Assembly: GCF_014639255.1 (NCBI RefSeq)
Contig: NZ_BMFV01000004.1
Location: 62,001 to 126,000 of the forward strand
From: Pullulanibacillus pueri
GTDB taxonomy: Bacteria > Bacillota > Bacilli > Bacillales > Sporolactobacillaceae
Length of the DNA stretch: 64,000 nucleotides
Direction: 5' to 3'
A program made the position numbers and the translations under genes. The notes beneath the pieces were generated by a model that saw nothing but the letters and a program-made list of their open reading frames with translations, ran no database searches and was not told the DNA's origin. Of the stretch, positions 34,915 to 43,672 are shown piece after piece; position 1 is the stretch's first letter; each line of letters starts with the position of its first letter.

Positions 34915-35388
34915 TTATCGTTTAATCATGGTCTGAAACAGGGCTCTCCCACTGTCAAACTCATTCTTATTAACAAAACCAAACGTTTTGTAAAGATGAA
35001 TCGCTCTCTCATTAAAAGTAGCCACTGTCAGGCGTAACGGGACATGGGTTGTGTTAATGTGAGCTTGAACCTCATTCAAAATAAAAGTGAAAAATTCAGC
35101 TCCATTTCCTCTCCCTGTTAAATCTGGCCTCATCCCGAGTCCAATATCTATACATTTTTCATCGTATGCCCCAAATTGATGACCGATTGGGACTTGGGCT
35201 GCTTCGCCGATACAGAAAAAGCCTACCAACTCTTGGTTCTCTGTTACTATGGCATAATAAGAGCCACTGAGAAATTCTTGATTAACCTCATCTGTAGCTT
35301 CCATATTATAAAAATCAAAGGGCTTTTCGTATCGCCATTTTAATATCTCAGTGGTATAAGATTCGTTCATTTTATGGATTAAAAACAC
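34915..35388 (-). CDS. GNAT family N-acetyltransferase
   Basis: 157 residues. The acetyl-CoA loop LGMRPDLTGRGNGAEFF lies at about 83-99, and TVATFNERAIHLYKTFGF at about 125-142 completes the fold. An early segment (WRYEKPFDFYNME) occurs in many Bacillus and Paenibacillus GNATs annotated only by family. It is the last of five GNAT genes in six kilobases and precedes the glutaminase-like gene region. Substrate unknown. Confidence 0.85.
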   Translation of the reverse strand: MFLIHKMNESYTTEILKWRYEKPFDFYNMEATDEVNQEFLSGSYYAIVTENQELVGFFCIGEAAQVPIGHQFGAYDEKCIDIGLGMRPDLTGRGNGAEFFTFILNEVQAHINTTHVPLRLTVATFNERAIHLYKTFGFVNKNEFDSGRALFQTMIKR

Positions 35389-35507
35389 AAGATAACCCCT
35401 TTCATATCAGTGTGTTTATAGTGTACCACATCCTTTTCTATTATTTTTTAATACTTGTTTAAGATAATTAAGTCTTCTATTTCATTCTATAAAACATTCA
35501 TAGGAGT

Positions 35508-35547
35508 AAAAAAACAAAAGCCAAGGGATGCTAACACATCTCCTGAC
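35508..35547 (-). terminator. Terminator at the end of the glycan locus
   Basis: On the minus strand, GTCAGGAGATG pairs with CATCCCTTGGC over a six-base loop (with G-U pairs and a mismatch), followed by TTTTG and seven U residues. It ends the long minus-strand glycan locus just after the glutaminase-like gene. Confidence 0.75.
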
Positions 35548-35576
35548 TTTTAAAACAAAATTGAAAAAAATAAACA

Positions 35577-37571
35577 TTAATAGAGTAGTTTAATAAAGAT
35601 ACCTCCGACAACGGATCTATTTTGAAAATTCATTTGTTTTCCAGTGAGGGTATCGTACCAATCGGAAAAAGGGACTCGACTATGTGTCTCATTAAGAAAA
35701 TCCCATAATGGGGAAATTAATTGCTCAAAAAGCTGATCTGATGGAGCTAATGAAGCACTCCAAACCAACCAATCCGCTTTTGTATAAGTGTCCCTGTTAT
35801 CTAGTGGTGTCCCATACTTATTTTGTTTTGAAAGATAATACGCCGTTTCTTTTTCGAATAGCGCTTCAGGAAATAAGTGGAGATCCAGAAGTCGGTCCCA
35901 AACGAGATTATACTTTTGACTCCAAGTATCCGTCGTCCCGTCGAAAGTAAGCTTATAGTGATCCCCCGCAGTCGCCATATCCACCCACTGTTCTGCCATC
36001 TTTTTCGCTGTCTTCAGATATTGCTCCCCTTCATCATTGCCGGTCCATTGACAGAGTTGCCCATAAGCACCAATTCCAAGGATAGCTTTTATTGAAAGAT
36101 TCGCATTATGTGCCAAGTGACCGGCAAAATCATCTGTGCATAATTGATTGGCTGGGTCTAATCCCTTTTCTTTTAAATAGTGGGCCCATTGGGTTAAGAG
36201 CGCCCAGTGTTCTGTTGCAAATTGAGTATCTTCTGCAAATCGTGAAACGGCCGCTGCCATGATAAGCATATTTCCACATTCTTCTATCGGCATTTGATTC
36301 TCCAATTTGTTTTCTCCATATACTTGTCCGTTTGCTTGCGGATAACAGCCAACATCATGAGGTGCAAAATCAAATGTCCATTCCTCAGAAGCGGCATAGC
36401 GAAAGATTGGGCGCATCATCCCTTTAACTAGTTCAGGATTGTAAAGTAAGAAGAGTGGGATTGAGGGATAACTGACATCTACTGTAGCGATACAGCCATT
36501 ACTAAAGTTTTCTTTTGAGAAAAATAACACTTCTTGCTGTTCGCTAATCACCAACTTATGTGCAGCGATGGCTTGCCTGTAAGCCAAAGAGATTAAATCC
36601 TTATATTTTTCGCCACCTACGTGTTTACCTTCTTGCGTCAGCTGTTGATTAAACTCAGTGCATTTTTGTTGAACTTTATTATAATCCGTGGCAGCAGCGA
36701 CGATCAGTTCATCAAAAGACATGCCGTTCCTGCGCCAATACGCATCTAAAGGGTGACCAAAGTACTCAATGGAATGAATATCATCATAAGCAAGTATTAA
36801 GAAGTCTGATTGTTGAGGACTTTCTTCTGTTACTTCCATATCTAAAACTACCGCCATAACAGGAGGATCTTCTTGAACAGAACGAGGTTGATGATCATCA
36901 TCGGTTATAGCAATCTCCCCAGTTTCAACAAATTGTTTGCGACCCTGAAAAGATTGGATGACTGTTTGTAATGCCTTTCTTTTAGGCACCACGAGATAAC
37001 AGTACCCCCAGTCAATTCTTGTATCATCCCCAACTCTCTTTAAAATAGGCTGTTCCTGTGTCCCCATACGCATGATTTCCAACGGGTGATCGACACTTGA
37101 TTTATGTTCCCATTTAATAATCTGATCAGGTGTATTCACACACCCTTCACCTGAAACATCAAAATAGAGTTTGATGTCATGGGGCTCGCGATCGATAGAA
37201 CGAACATTGAAAGTGATGTATGAAGTCGGCCGGGACAACAGGTCCAAGTCATTAAGGAGTAGCGGTGTACAAAACACCACTTCTAGTTCGATCCCCTCTC
37301 CTTCAAAGATATATGTTGTTGTCAGAGGTTCAACCGCTACACTTGTTTGTTCCAAAGTCAAAGGCTCTTCATAGTGACTCTCCTCATTCATTTCTACCTT
37401 TCCCATAAAGCGTCTTGACTTTCCGTCTATTCTAAGGATACCAACCATACTGTTGCGTTTGTTTGTCCAATGTACTGTATGGTCATCGTATAGGTGGTCA
37501 TGAGCTGACCACACACTAAAATAAGGATCAACTGTGACAAGGGGGACCGAAGGGGGTCTCAATGAACACAT
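35577..37571 (-). CDS. DUF4965/glutaminase (GtaA-like) family protein, cytoplasmic
   Basis: 664 residues. It begins with the family motif LVTVDPYFSVWSAHDHLYDD, then the beta-sandwich DUF5127 region (to about 290), the DUF4965 linker and a C-terminal alpha/alpha-barrel-like part (VDVSYPSIPLFLLYNPEL, FAPHDVGCYPQANGQVYGEN, then NLSIKAILGIGAYGQL). The fungal relative GtaA was named a glutaminase, but the barrel looks like a glycoside hydrolase and true activity in bacteria is uncertain. There is no signal peptide. It is last in the glycan locus, after the GxGYxYP gene, with a terminator behind it. Likely acts on an imported oligosaccharide or glycoconjugate. Confidence 0.8.
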   Translation of the reverse strand: MCSLRPPSVPLVTVDPYFSVWSAHDHLYDDHTVHWTNKRNSMVGILRIDGKSRRFMGKVEMNEESHYEEPLTLEQTSVAVEPLTTTYIFEGEGIELEVVFCTPLLLNDLDLLSRPTSYITFNVRSIDREPHDIKLYFDVSGEGCVNTPDQIIKWEHKSSVDHPLEIMRMGTQEQPILKRVGDDTRIDWGYCYLVVPKRKALQTVIQSFQGRKQFVETGEIAITDDDHQPRSVQEDPPVMAVVLDMEVTEESPQQSDFLILAYDDIHSIEYFGHPLDAYWRRNGMSFDELIVAAATDYNKVQQKCTEFNQQLTQEGKHVGGEKYKDLISLAYRQAIAAHKLVISEQQEVLFFSKENFSNGCIATVDVSYPSIPLFLLYNPELVKGMMRPIFRYAASEEWTFDFAPHDVGCYPQANGQVYGENKLENQMPIEECGNMLIMAAAVSRFAEDTQFATEHWALLTQWAHYLKEKGLDPANQLCTDDFAGHLAHNANLSIKAILGIGAYGQLCQWTGNDEGEQYLKTAKKMAEQWVDMATAGDHYKLTFDGTTDTWSQKYNLVWDRLLDLHLFPEALFEKETAYYLSKQNKYGTPLDNRDTYTKADWLVWSASLAPSDQLFEQLISPLWDFLNETHSRVPFSDWYDTLTGKQMNFQNRSVVGGIFIKLLY

Positions 37572-37650
37572 ACATCAACACTTCCTTTAAATTTAATAAA
37601 TTCATTTCAAAGTTTACTCGGTTAGCCTTTCATTTCTTTTAATCTTTAGA

Positions 37651-37682
37651 GAAAAGGGAAGAAACATTAGCCTTCCCTTTTC
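37651..37682. other. Intergenic hairpin between two locus genes
   Basis: Perfect 11-base stem, GAAAAGGGAAG (37651-37661) with CTTCCCTTTTC (37672-37682), ten-base loop. It has no clean U-run on the minus strand, so it may act as a weak terminator or as an RNA-stabilising hairpin between the GxGYxYP gene and the glutaminase-like gene. Confidence 0.55.
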
Positions 37683-37701
37683 GTTAAATGGTCCCAAAAG
37701 G

Positions 37702-39783
37702 TTATTTCTTTACAGGCAGTCCATTCGCCTTGCGAATAAGTGAAAAGTATTGATCTGCACGCACAACTTTGAAATGATCATCAAGAGATTCAGTGATGGC
37801 CACAGCATCTGAAGGGGTCAAGTTCCAAGCAAGAAGTCCTATAGAAATAAACAACGGGGATTTCCCATCCCAATGAGCCTTAGCCTCTGCTAAAAGATTT
37901 TTACCGTCTTGGACAGTACTAATGCCGTGAATGGTCGATACCGGGAGCGTCCCGTTTTGAATGCTAAGACGAGACTGATCTTCATAACTCAAAAACAGAC
38001 CTGGCACTTTATAAAATCTTTCATAATCTAAAGCCTTTTCATCTGTTAACGGGACATTTTGGCCATCCGTGCGATTGAGTACATAAGGGATGGTCATCCC
38101 AGATTTCTTCAGATACAAATATGATTGTTTCAAGTAATCTTTAAAAGAATTCTCTGGCCAAGCATTAGGGTAGAAATAACCTGCACCTGAAGGACCAGCA
38201 ATAAGTAAGTCATTTTGAGTTGCGGTTTGCTGATAATAATTTAAAATCGCTGGGGCCCCATCGTAAAGCAAAGGACTAGAGCTCCAGTTAATAGGCACCT
38301 CACCGCGCGCGGGGTCATCCCAGAGAATCCGCATGCGATGTTGATTATATTGGAAGTTATCCCCCTCACTAAATGTATAAGTCACATAAATTTTGTTCTC
38401 AAGTTTAGGGGTTGGAACTGAATTAGCCTTGTGTGGGGTGACCTTTGTGCCAGAAAAAACTGTCATATTGTTAAACCAATCTGCCGCAATCACGGGAATT
38501 CCGTGGCTAGAAGCAATCTCTGTAGAATTAAACTCTCCTTGCGCATCATTGCTGAACCAACCCAAATAAGGTGTGCCTGGTTTCACATCAGACATTATTT
38601 TTTCGAAAAGGGCCTTTTCTTCGGGAATATTAGCATCTAGCCAAAAAACCATCGCTTTATTCGCTACTGCATAATCACGAAGATATCCATAAGGCTCTTT
38701 CTGTTCTGCTGACGGAGGCTCGATATTCCCAGCAGACACTTTATATTGGTTCCACATATCAATAGAAGCCGTTAGCGTCTTTGTACCCGCTGGTGGTGTG
38801 AATTTATAAACAAAGTACCGATTGTTATCAGCAAAACGATGGCCGCCACTACCGTCCGATAACTGTGAATCTTGTTGGTCATATAAAAATGGAGCTTCAT
38901 CTGAAGTGCCTGGAATAAAGTGAGCAATGACTTTACCGTCCGCTTTGATTGTCACTTCGTGAACAGCAGAACCCCATCCATCTTGAGGGAAAGCGTCTTC
39001 AAAACGAAGATAAACGGACTCTTTGCCTAGAAAAGTGCTCAGGTCGAAATCATAGACTTTTCTGTTATTGGCATCACGCTCCTGGGTTGTATCCTCCGCA
39101 ATGACTTTAAATGATTCGGGAAGCCCAGGCGGAATATCAATAGATTTATTTGGACCTAAACCTACGAGCATACGATGTGTCGTTTGCTTCCATAAATGGT
39201 TGTATTGCCATGTATAAGCGTCCAGTCTATCCTTGAATTTACCTTGAAGATCGGTTATTACTTTTAGGTGATAAGGCGCAGCTTGTAATGTCTTTGCTAA
39301 GGTGGGGCTTACGACTACACCGTTTTTCAAGCCAGCTAATGTGGTTGCCACGTTAATGGAATCTTGTACTTGTGGATCATAAACGATGATGCCTTGAATG
39401 GCTTTTTTATATTTCTTCACTATATCCCAGTAATCTTCGTGAACAGTATAGGGGACATTTAAGTCGTTTAACCACGTCATTTTTCCTTCTTCAGTATTTT
39501 CAATGAGGTAGATACTTGGCTCTTGGCGATTTACAATCCCTTGTAAAGTGGCCAAAAGTATTTTAATATCACCAGGGGCCTTAGAAACATCAGCGACATC
39601 CAAATGTTTAGCCTTCTTGAAACTCGGAAGGATTTGCTTTTTCGGCCAAGTTATTGCATGATCTGATTGAGCGCTCGCTTGTTTACTTGTTGAGAACCCA
39701 ATGGCACTAAATGATATAGAAAGTGTTCCTAAAAATACAAGTGATAGCACAATAAATTTTCGAATCAAAAGTTTGCACCTCAT
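37702..39783 (-). CDS. Secreted GxGYxYP-domain protein (putative glycoside hydrolase)
   Basis: 693 residues with an N-terminal signal peptide (FIVLSLVFLGTLSISFSAIG, cleavage near ASAQS). A TTG at 39768, with GAGGTG upstream, gives a more usual signal peptide and could be the true start. The name-giving motif GAGYFYP is at about residue 540 in AGPSGAGYFYPNAW. The N-terminal domain (residues about 60-210) matches the family's partner domain (EPSIYLIENTEEGKMTW); a beta-sandwich insert around 215-370 (VYLRFEDAFPQDGWG) looks like a carbohydrate-binding module. No activity is proven for the family. Placed between the solute-binding protein and the glutaminase-like gene, it probably trims a glycan outside the cell. 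Confidence 0.85.
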   Translation of the reverse strand: MRCKLLIRKFIVLSLVFLGTLSISFSAIGFSTSKQASAQSDHAITWPKKQILPSFKKAKHLDVADVSKAPGDIKILLATLQGIVNRQEPSIYLIENTEEGKMTWLNDLNVPYTVHEDYWDIVKKYKKAIQGIIVYDPQVQDSINVATTLAGLKNGVVVSPTLAKTLQAAPYHLKVITDLQGKFKDRLDAYTWQYNHLWKQTTHRMLVGLGPNKSIDIPPGLPESFKVIAEDTTQERDANNRKVYDFDLSTFLGKESVYLRFEDAFPQDGWGSAVHEVTIKADGKVIAHFIPGTSDEAPFLYDQQDSQLSDGSGGHRFADNNRYFVYKFTPPAGTKTLTASIDMWNQYKVSAGNIEPPSAEQKEPYGYLRDYAVANKAMVFWLDANIPEEKALFEKIMSDVKPGTPYLGWFSNDAQGEFNSTEIASSHGIPVIAADWFNNMTVFSGTKVTPHKANSVPTPKLENKIYVTYTFSEGDNFQYNQHRMRILWDDPARGEVPINWSSSPLLYDGAPAILNYYQQTATQNDLLIAGPSGAGYFYPNAWPENSFKDYLKQSYLYLKKSGMTIPYVLNRTDGQNVPLTDEKALDYERFYKVPGLFLSYEDQSRLSIQNGTLPVSTIHGISTVQDGKNLLAEAKAHWDGKSPLFISIGLLAWNLTPSDAVAITESLDDHFKVVRADQYFSLIRKANGLPVKK

Positions 39784-39840
39784 CCCTACTAATTTGTTGT
39801 TATCATCAATACTTTCAAGAGGCTTACTTTCTTATTCATT

Positions 39841-39860
39841 TTACATAGGAACCACCTCCT
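39841..39860 (-). promoter_or_regulatory. Strong ribosome binding site followed by a start-stop ATG-TAA
   Basis: Read leftward, AGGAGGT (39860-39854) is spaced 7 bases from ATGTAA (39846-39841), a one-codon frame with ideal initiation spacing, 57 bases upstream of the GxGYxYP start. It may be the remnant of a gene start or a minimal ORF affecting translation or mRNA stability. A short in-frame-independent ORF (MNKKVSLLK...) starts just after it. Confidence 0.4.
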
Positions 39861-39936
39861 TTTGGTTAATGAATTTCAGATTGAGATCATATAAGATGAG
39901 TTTAGGTTTCATTTAAAAGAGCCTTTACACATTGAT

Positions 39937-39970
39937 CCCCTTGTAATAATCGATTGTTTATCACAAGGGG
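39937..39970. other. Long hairpin after the solute-binding protein gene
   Basis: CCCCTTGTAATAA (39937-39949) pairs with TTATCACAAGGGG (39958-39970), 13 bases with one non-Watson-Crick position and an eight-base loop. It has no U-run. Such hairpins often follow solute-binding protein genes and protect the upstream message, giving more binding protein than downstream products. Confidence 0.6.
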
Positions 39971-39993
39971 AAATGGGTTGAACATTAAAAATC

Positions 39994-41646
39994 TTAGTTC
40001 GACGTACGGTACTTAATAAATTCTGTTCCGGATTTTGCTTGCTTTGTTAGTTCTTTATCAACGGTGTCAATCCCTGCATTTTTTAAAGCTTTTCGAGATT
40101 CTTCAATGACTTTTATAGCCTCATCTTTTGTTTTGGAATGAATAGCTTGTAGGACAACATCCCCTAATGTATCAAATACTGGTTGAATTTGTTCATATTG
40201 ATCAGTTTCTTTAAACACACTATAAGGATCTTTACCCTCAACAGGTTTAATTCCATCTGGTGACATTATTTTTTTGAATTTGTCTTCTGCTTTGTATCTC
40301 GGATCATATTGATATCCGAAAGCACCTCCAGCTAAGGAAACGGTTCGACCCATTCCAGCCATTGTTGCGTAATTTCCTCCGATTCCCTCATTGATCAATG
40401 CTTTAGGATCATCTTTTAATTTATCAACCCACTCTTTCTTAGCTTTAATTTTGCCATCAACCTTTTCATAATGAACACCTTCGATGCCATAGTTTGTTAA
40501 AAGAAAGCCTTCATCAGAAGCTAAATAATTTAACATCTTCATAATGGCATCTAACTTTTCTTTTGAAACTGTTTTAGGGACAGCAATAAGTTGAGAACCT
40601 GTTACGTTTACTTCTGTTCGATAAGGATCACCATTAAAATCGTTTAATGGCCCTAAAGGAACGTATTTATCTTGGAGTCCTGCTTTTACTGCTGAAGACC
40701 ATAATCCTGGAAACTGGTTCGGTATTACTGCGTATCGCCCTTGAGCGAACTTTTCATCCGCAATGGCTCCCGTCTGTGTATAAGCCTCTGGGTCAAGCAA
40801 TCCATCATTGCGTAACTTTTGCATGTATAAAATATAATCTTCATATTCAGGTGTTAAAAAGTTTAATTTAGCATTTCCGTTATCATCAATTTTCCAACTC
40901 GAGGCACCTGCAACAGGGACAAACATCTCAGACATAATATCTAATGGCCATCCATTCGCACCCGCTCCAAGAGGGAAGACTGGTTTTCCATTCACCTTGA
41001 GATTCTGATCCTTTACCGCCTTAAGAAACTTATAAAGATCGTCTGGTGTATGAACAGATTGAGGATCAATACCAACTTTTTTAGCAATATCTTTATTGAC
41101 GTATAAACCATATAACCAGTTAACAACATCATCAGAAGTTGCTGGATAACCAGCATGAAGCATAAATTGGCCGCCTTTTTGTTTACTAAAAATACTATCG
41201 TATAAGGAGGGCGACATATTCTCTTTTTTTACTAAGTTCGCAAGATTCGGATATTTCTTTAAATAAGGTGTTAAATCATAAAGAAGGCCCTGATTAGCTG
41301 CGTCTAATAAGGTTTCACTTTCTTTCCCCCAAGCCGGACCAGTGTATAAGTCAGGAAATTGACCAGTGGCTAAAACTTGAGTAATTTTTTCGACTTCAGT
41401 CCCTGAGGGATAATCAAACGTCATTTTTACTCCTGTTTTTTCTAAAATCTTTTTAGCAACAGGATTGTTATCCAGATCATCAGGTTCATTATTTTTCGAG
41501 CCTGCCCAGTTATGCAAAACCTTTATTGTAATAGGTCCATCCTTTCCAGAAGTACTTGTTTTTTCACTTTTTTGCTGACAAGCAGTTAAAGCTGTAAGCG
41601 AGACAATCAGCATCATCATCAATAAAAGCTTAAAACTCTTTTTCAT
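39994..41646 (-). CDS. Sugar ABC transporter solute-binding lipoprotein (LplA-like)
   Basis: 550 residues. The signal ends in the lipobox LTAC at about residues 19-22, so the protein is tethered outside the membrane. The mature part has the large two-lobed fold of cluster-D/CUT1 binding proteins (TIKVLHNWAGSKNNEPDD, then GQFPDLYTGPAWGKESE and DEKFAQGRYAVIPNQFPG). Size and the neighbours identify it as the LplA/YtcQ type that binds oligosaccharides longer than three units. Its two permeases are the next two genes upstream in the same direction. The ATPase is not in the window; MsmX-type shared ATPases serve such systems. Confidence 0.9.
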   Translation of the reverse strand: MKKSFKLLLMMMLIVSLTALTACQQKSEKTSTSGKDGPITIKVLHNWAGSKNNEPDDLDNNPVAKKILEKTGVKMTFDYPSGTEVEKITQVLATGQFPDLYTGPAWGKESETLLDAANQGLLYDLTPYLKKYPNLANLVKKENMSPSLYDSIFSKQKGGQFMLHAGYPATSDDVVNWLYGLYVNKDIAKKVGIDPQSVHTPDDLYKFLKAVKDQNLKVNGKPVFPLGAGANGWPLDIMSEMFVPVAGASSWKIDDNGNAKLNFLTPEYEDYILYMQKLRNDGLLDPEAYTQTGAIADEKFAQGRYAVIPNQFPGLWSSAVKAGLQDKYVPLGPLNDFNGDPYRTEVNVTGSQLIAVPKTVSKEKLDAIMKMLNYLASDEGFLLTNYGIEGVHYEKVDGKIKAKKEWVDKLKDDPKALINEGIGGNYATMAGMGRTVSLAGGAFGYQYDPRYKAEDKFKKIMSPDGIKPVEGKDPYSVFKETDQYEQIQPVFDTLGDVVLQAIHSKTKDEAIKVIEESRKALKNAGIDTVDKELTKQAKSGTEFIKYRTSN

Positions 41647-41706
41647 CCTTCTCCCCCTAATATGGTAGATTTTTTTATGATAAACTTCCCTATGTTATGA
41701 GAAGAC

Positions 41707-42603
41707 TTATCCCTTTACTGAACCAATCATGACACCTTTAACAAAGTATTTTTGTAAAAATGGGTAGACACATAAAATAGGTAATGTCGCGACCATTAAA
41801 GTTGCCATGCGTAATGATTCTGGTGTGGTTTGTGCTATTGTTTGCAGACCTAATGATGTTCCTGTTTCTGAGGCACTCTTTGCTGCATTCGCTTGAGCGA
41901 GAGATTGGCTCAAAAGATCGTTTAGTAATGTCTGCACAGGTAAAAGATTTTTGCTTGTGACAAAGTAAGTTCCTGTGAACCAATCATTCCAGTGAAATAC
42001 ACCAATAAAAAGTCCAATAGTTGCAAGGACTGGTGCAGACAATGGGAGAATAATTTTTATAAAAATTTTAAAGTCTCCACAACCATCTATTTTCGCCGAT
42101 TCTTCTAATGAAGTAGGAAGTTGTTGGAAAAAGGTACGAAGAACAATAATATTGAAAAAGTTATATAAAAATGGAATAACATACACCCAAAAAGAATCAA
42201 TTAATCCTAATTCTCTATATAAAACAAAGGTAGGTATCATGCCTCCGCCAAATAATGTGGGTATGAAAATAAAAAAGGTAAAGAATGAGCGCCCGGGCAG
42301 TGTTTTCTTTGTTAATGCATAAGCAAATAATGCACATAAGAACACATGTAAGGCTGTTCCAATTACTGTACGAAGAATAGTAATTTTATAGGCTTGCAAA
42401 AATTTAGTATCTTGGAATATTTCAATATAATTTTGAAATGTAAATCCTTTTGGAAAAAAGTAAATGGGATGCTTCATTGCTTCCATACCGTCACTGAGTG
42501 AATAGGCCAATATATAGATAAAGGGGTACAAAGTACAGAAAGCAAAAAGGGCTAATAATGTGTAGTTGATAATGGAAAATATGGACCATTTTTTCATAAC
42601 CAT
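41707..42603 (-). CDS. Carbohydrate ABC transporter permease (LplC-like)
   Basis: 298 residues with six hydrophobic helices. The EAA-type coupling loop reads LEESAKIDGCGDFKIFIKIILP at about residues 180-200 (described in part: E-S-A-x-I-D-G at its heart). The C-terminus ending KYFVKGVMIGSVKG is diagnostic for CUT1 permeases of the LplC/YtcP group. It forms the channel with the LplB-like permease 14 bases upstream. GGAG lies upstream of ATGGTTATG; either ATG could be used. Confidence 0.92.
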   Translation of the reverse strand: MVMKKWSIFSIINYTLLALFAFCTLYPFIYILAYSLSDGMEAMKHPIYFFPKGFTFQNYIEIFQDTKFLQAYKITILRTVIGTALHVFLCALFAYALTKKTLPGRSFFTFFIFIPTLFGGGMIPTFVLYRELGLIDSFWVYVIPFLYNFFNIIVLRTFFQQLPTSLEESAKIDGCGDFKIFIKIILPLSAPVLATIGLFIGVFHWNDWFTGTYFVTSKNLLPVQTLLNDLLSQSLAQANAAKSASETGTSLGLQTIAQTTPESLRMATLMVATLPILCVYPFLQKYFVKGVMIGSVKG

Positions 42604-42617
42604 AGGGCTTCACTCCT

Positions 42618-43583
42618 TTACCATAAGGATGTTTCATTGACTTTTTTACTAATCTGATTTGCTGCGATGATAAGGATCAAACCTATAATACCTTGAAATA
42701 AACCTACCGCTGTTGCATAGCTAAAGCGCCCTTGCTCTAAACCCGCCTTGATCACATAAACATCTAATACATTCCCGATTGAGGTCGTTGCTGGCGTATT
42801 CATAAGAAGTAATTGCTCATAGCCAGCGGACATGATCCCCCCACAAGCCAAAATGAATAAAATGACCATAACTCCTCTTATTGAAGGTAACGTAACATGC
42901 CACATTTGTCTGAATCTATTGGCGCCATCCATTTTAGCAGCTTCATATAATTGGGTATCTACCCCGGAGATAGCCGCCAGGTAAATAATAGCCCCCCAGC
43001 CGACACCCTTCCAGATATCAGAGCTAATAATAAGCTGATAAAAATAATTAATATTCCCCAAAAACTGGATTCTGTCTAATCCCATGGCAGCAATTAATTC
43101 GTTGACCGGTCCGCCATAAGGGGTTAATAGTCTTTGCAAAAGTGTGACGACAACAACCCACGAAATAAAATGAGGAAGATACGATATGGTTTGGACGGTT
43201 TTTTTAAATTTTGAAATCCTGATCTCATTTAATAGAAGCGCTAATATAATTGGCATTGGAAAACCAATTAAGAGTTTCATTAAACTAATGACTATGGTGT
43301 TCCGAATAATCTCTTTCGATTGATAATAATTAAAAAACTGATGAAAATATTTTAAGCCCGCCCAAGGACTTCCTAGGATCCCTTGGACAAAATTAAAATC
43401 TTTGAATGCTATTGTTATGCCATACATTGGAATATACGAAAAGATAACAAACCAAATAATTCCCGGTAGCAGAAAAAAATAGAAAACCCGATGTTCCCAT
43501 ATCCTCTTCCAAAGACTCTTTTTCTTTATTTTCGGCACCTTATTTGGGTAAGACTTAATGTTTATTTCAGTTTGTTGCGGCAT
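42618..43583 (-). CDS. Carbohydrate ABC transporter permease (LplB-like)
   Basis: 321 residues from the ATG at 43583, which has GGAGGGGG 3-5 bases upstream; a longer frame to 43619 lacks one. Six helices, start of the transport domain FLLPGIIWFVIFSYIPMYGI, and the coupling loop with LYEAAKMDGANRFRQMWHVTLP near 205-226 (given in part: E-A-A-x-M-D-G-A). The partner of the LplC-like permease. The FSYIPMYGITIAFKDF segment is typical of LplB/YteP, which import oligosaccharides of plant or yeast origin. Confidence 0.92.
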   Translation of the reverse strand: MPQQTEINIKSYPNKVPKIKKKSLWKRIWEHRVFYFFLLPGIIWFVIFSYIPMYGITIAFKDFNFVQGILGSPWAGLKYFHQFFNYYQSKEIIRNTIVISLMKLLIGFPMPIILALLLNEIRISKFKKTVQTISYLPHFISWVVVVTLLQRLLTPYGGPVNELIAAMGLDRIQFLGNINYFYQLIISSDIWKGVGWGAIIYLAAISGVDTQLYEAAKMDGANRFRQMWHVTLPSIRGVMVILFILACGGIMSAGYEQLLLMNTPATTSIGNVLDVYVIKAGLEQGRFSYATAVGLFQGIIGLILIIAANQISKKVNETSLW

Positions 43584-43672
43584 TTTCCCCCTCCTCGCTA
43601 ACATTATAAATCGTAACAATAAACAAAATATTTAAAAAATAAATTGGTTTTTAATACTCTTACTCGACATTG

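Noticed and set aside
40647..40871. Plus-strand frame inside the solute-binding protein gene
   Set aside because: Antisense to a gene with an unmistakable lipoprotein and binding-protein sequence.
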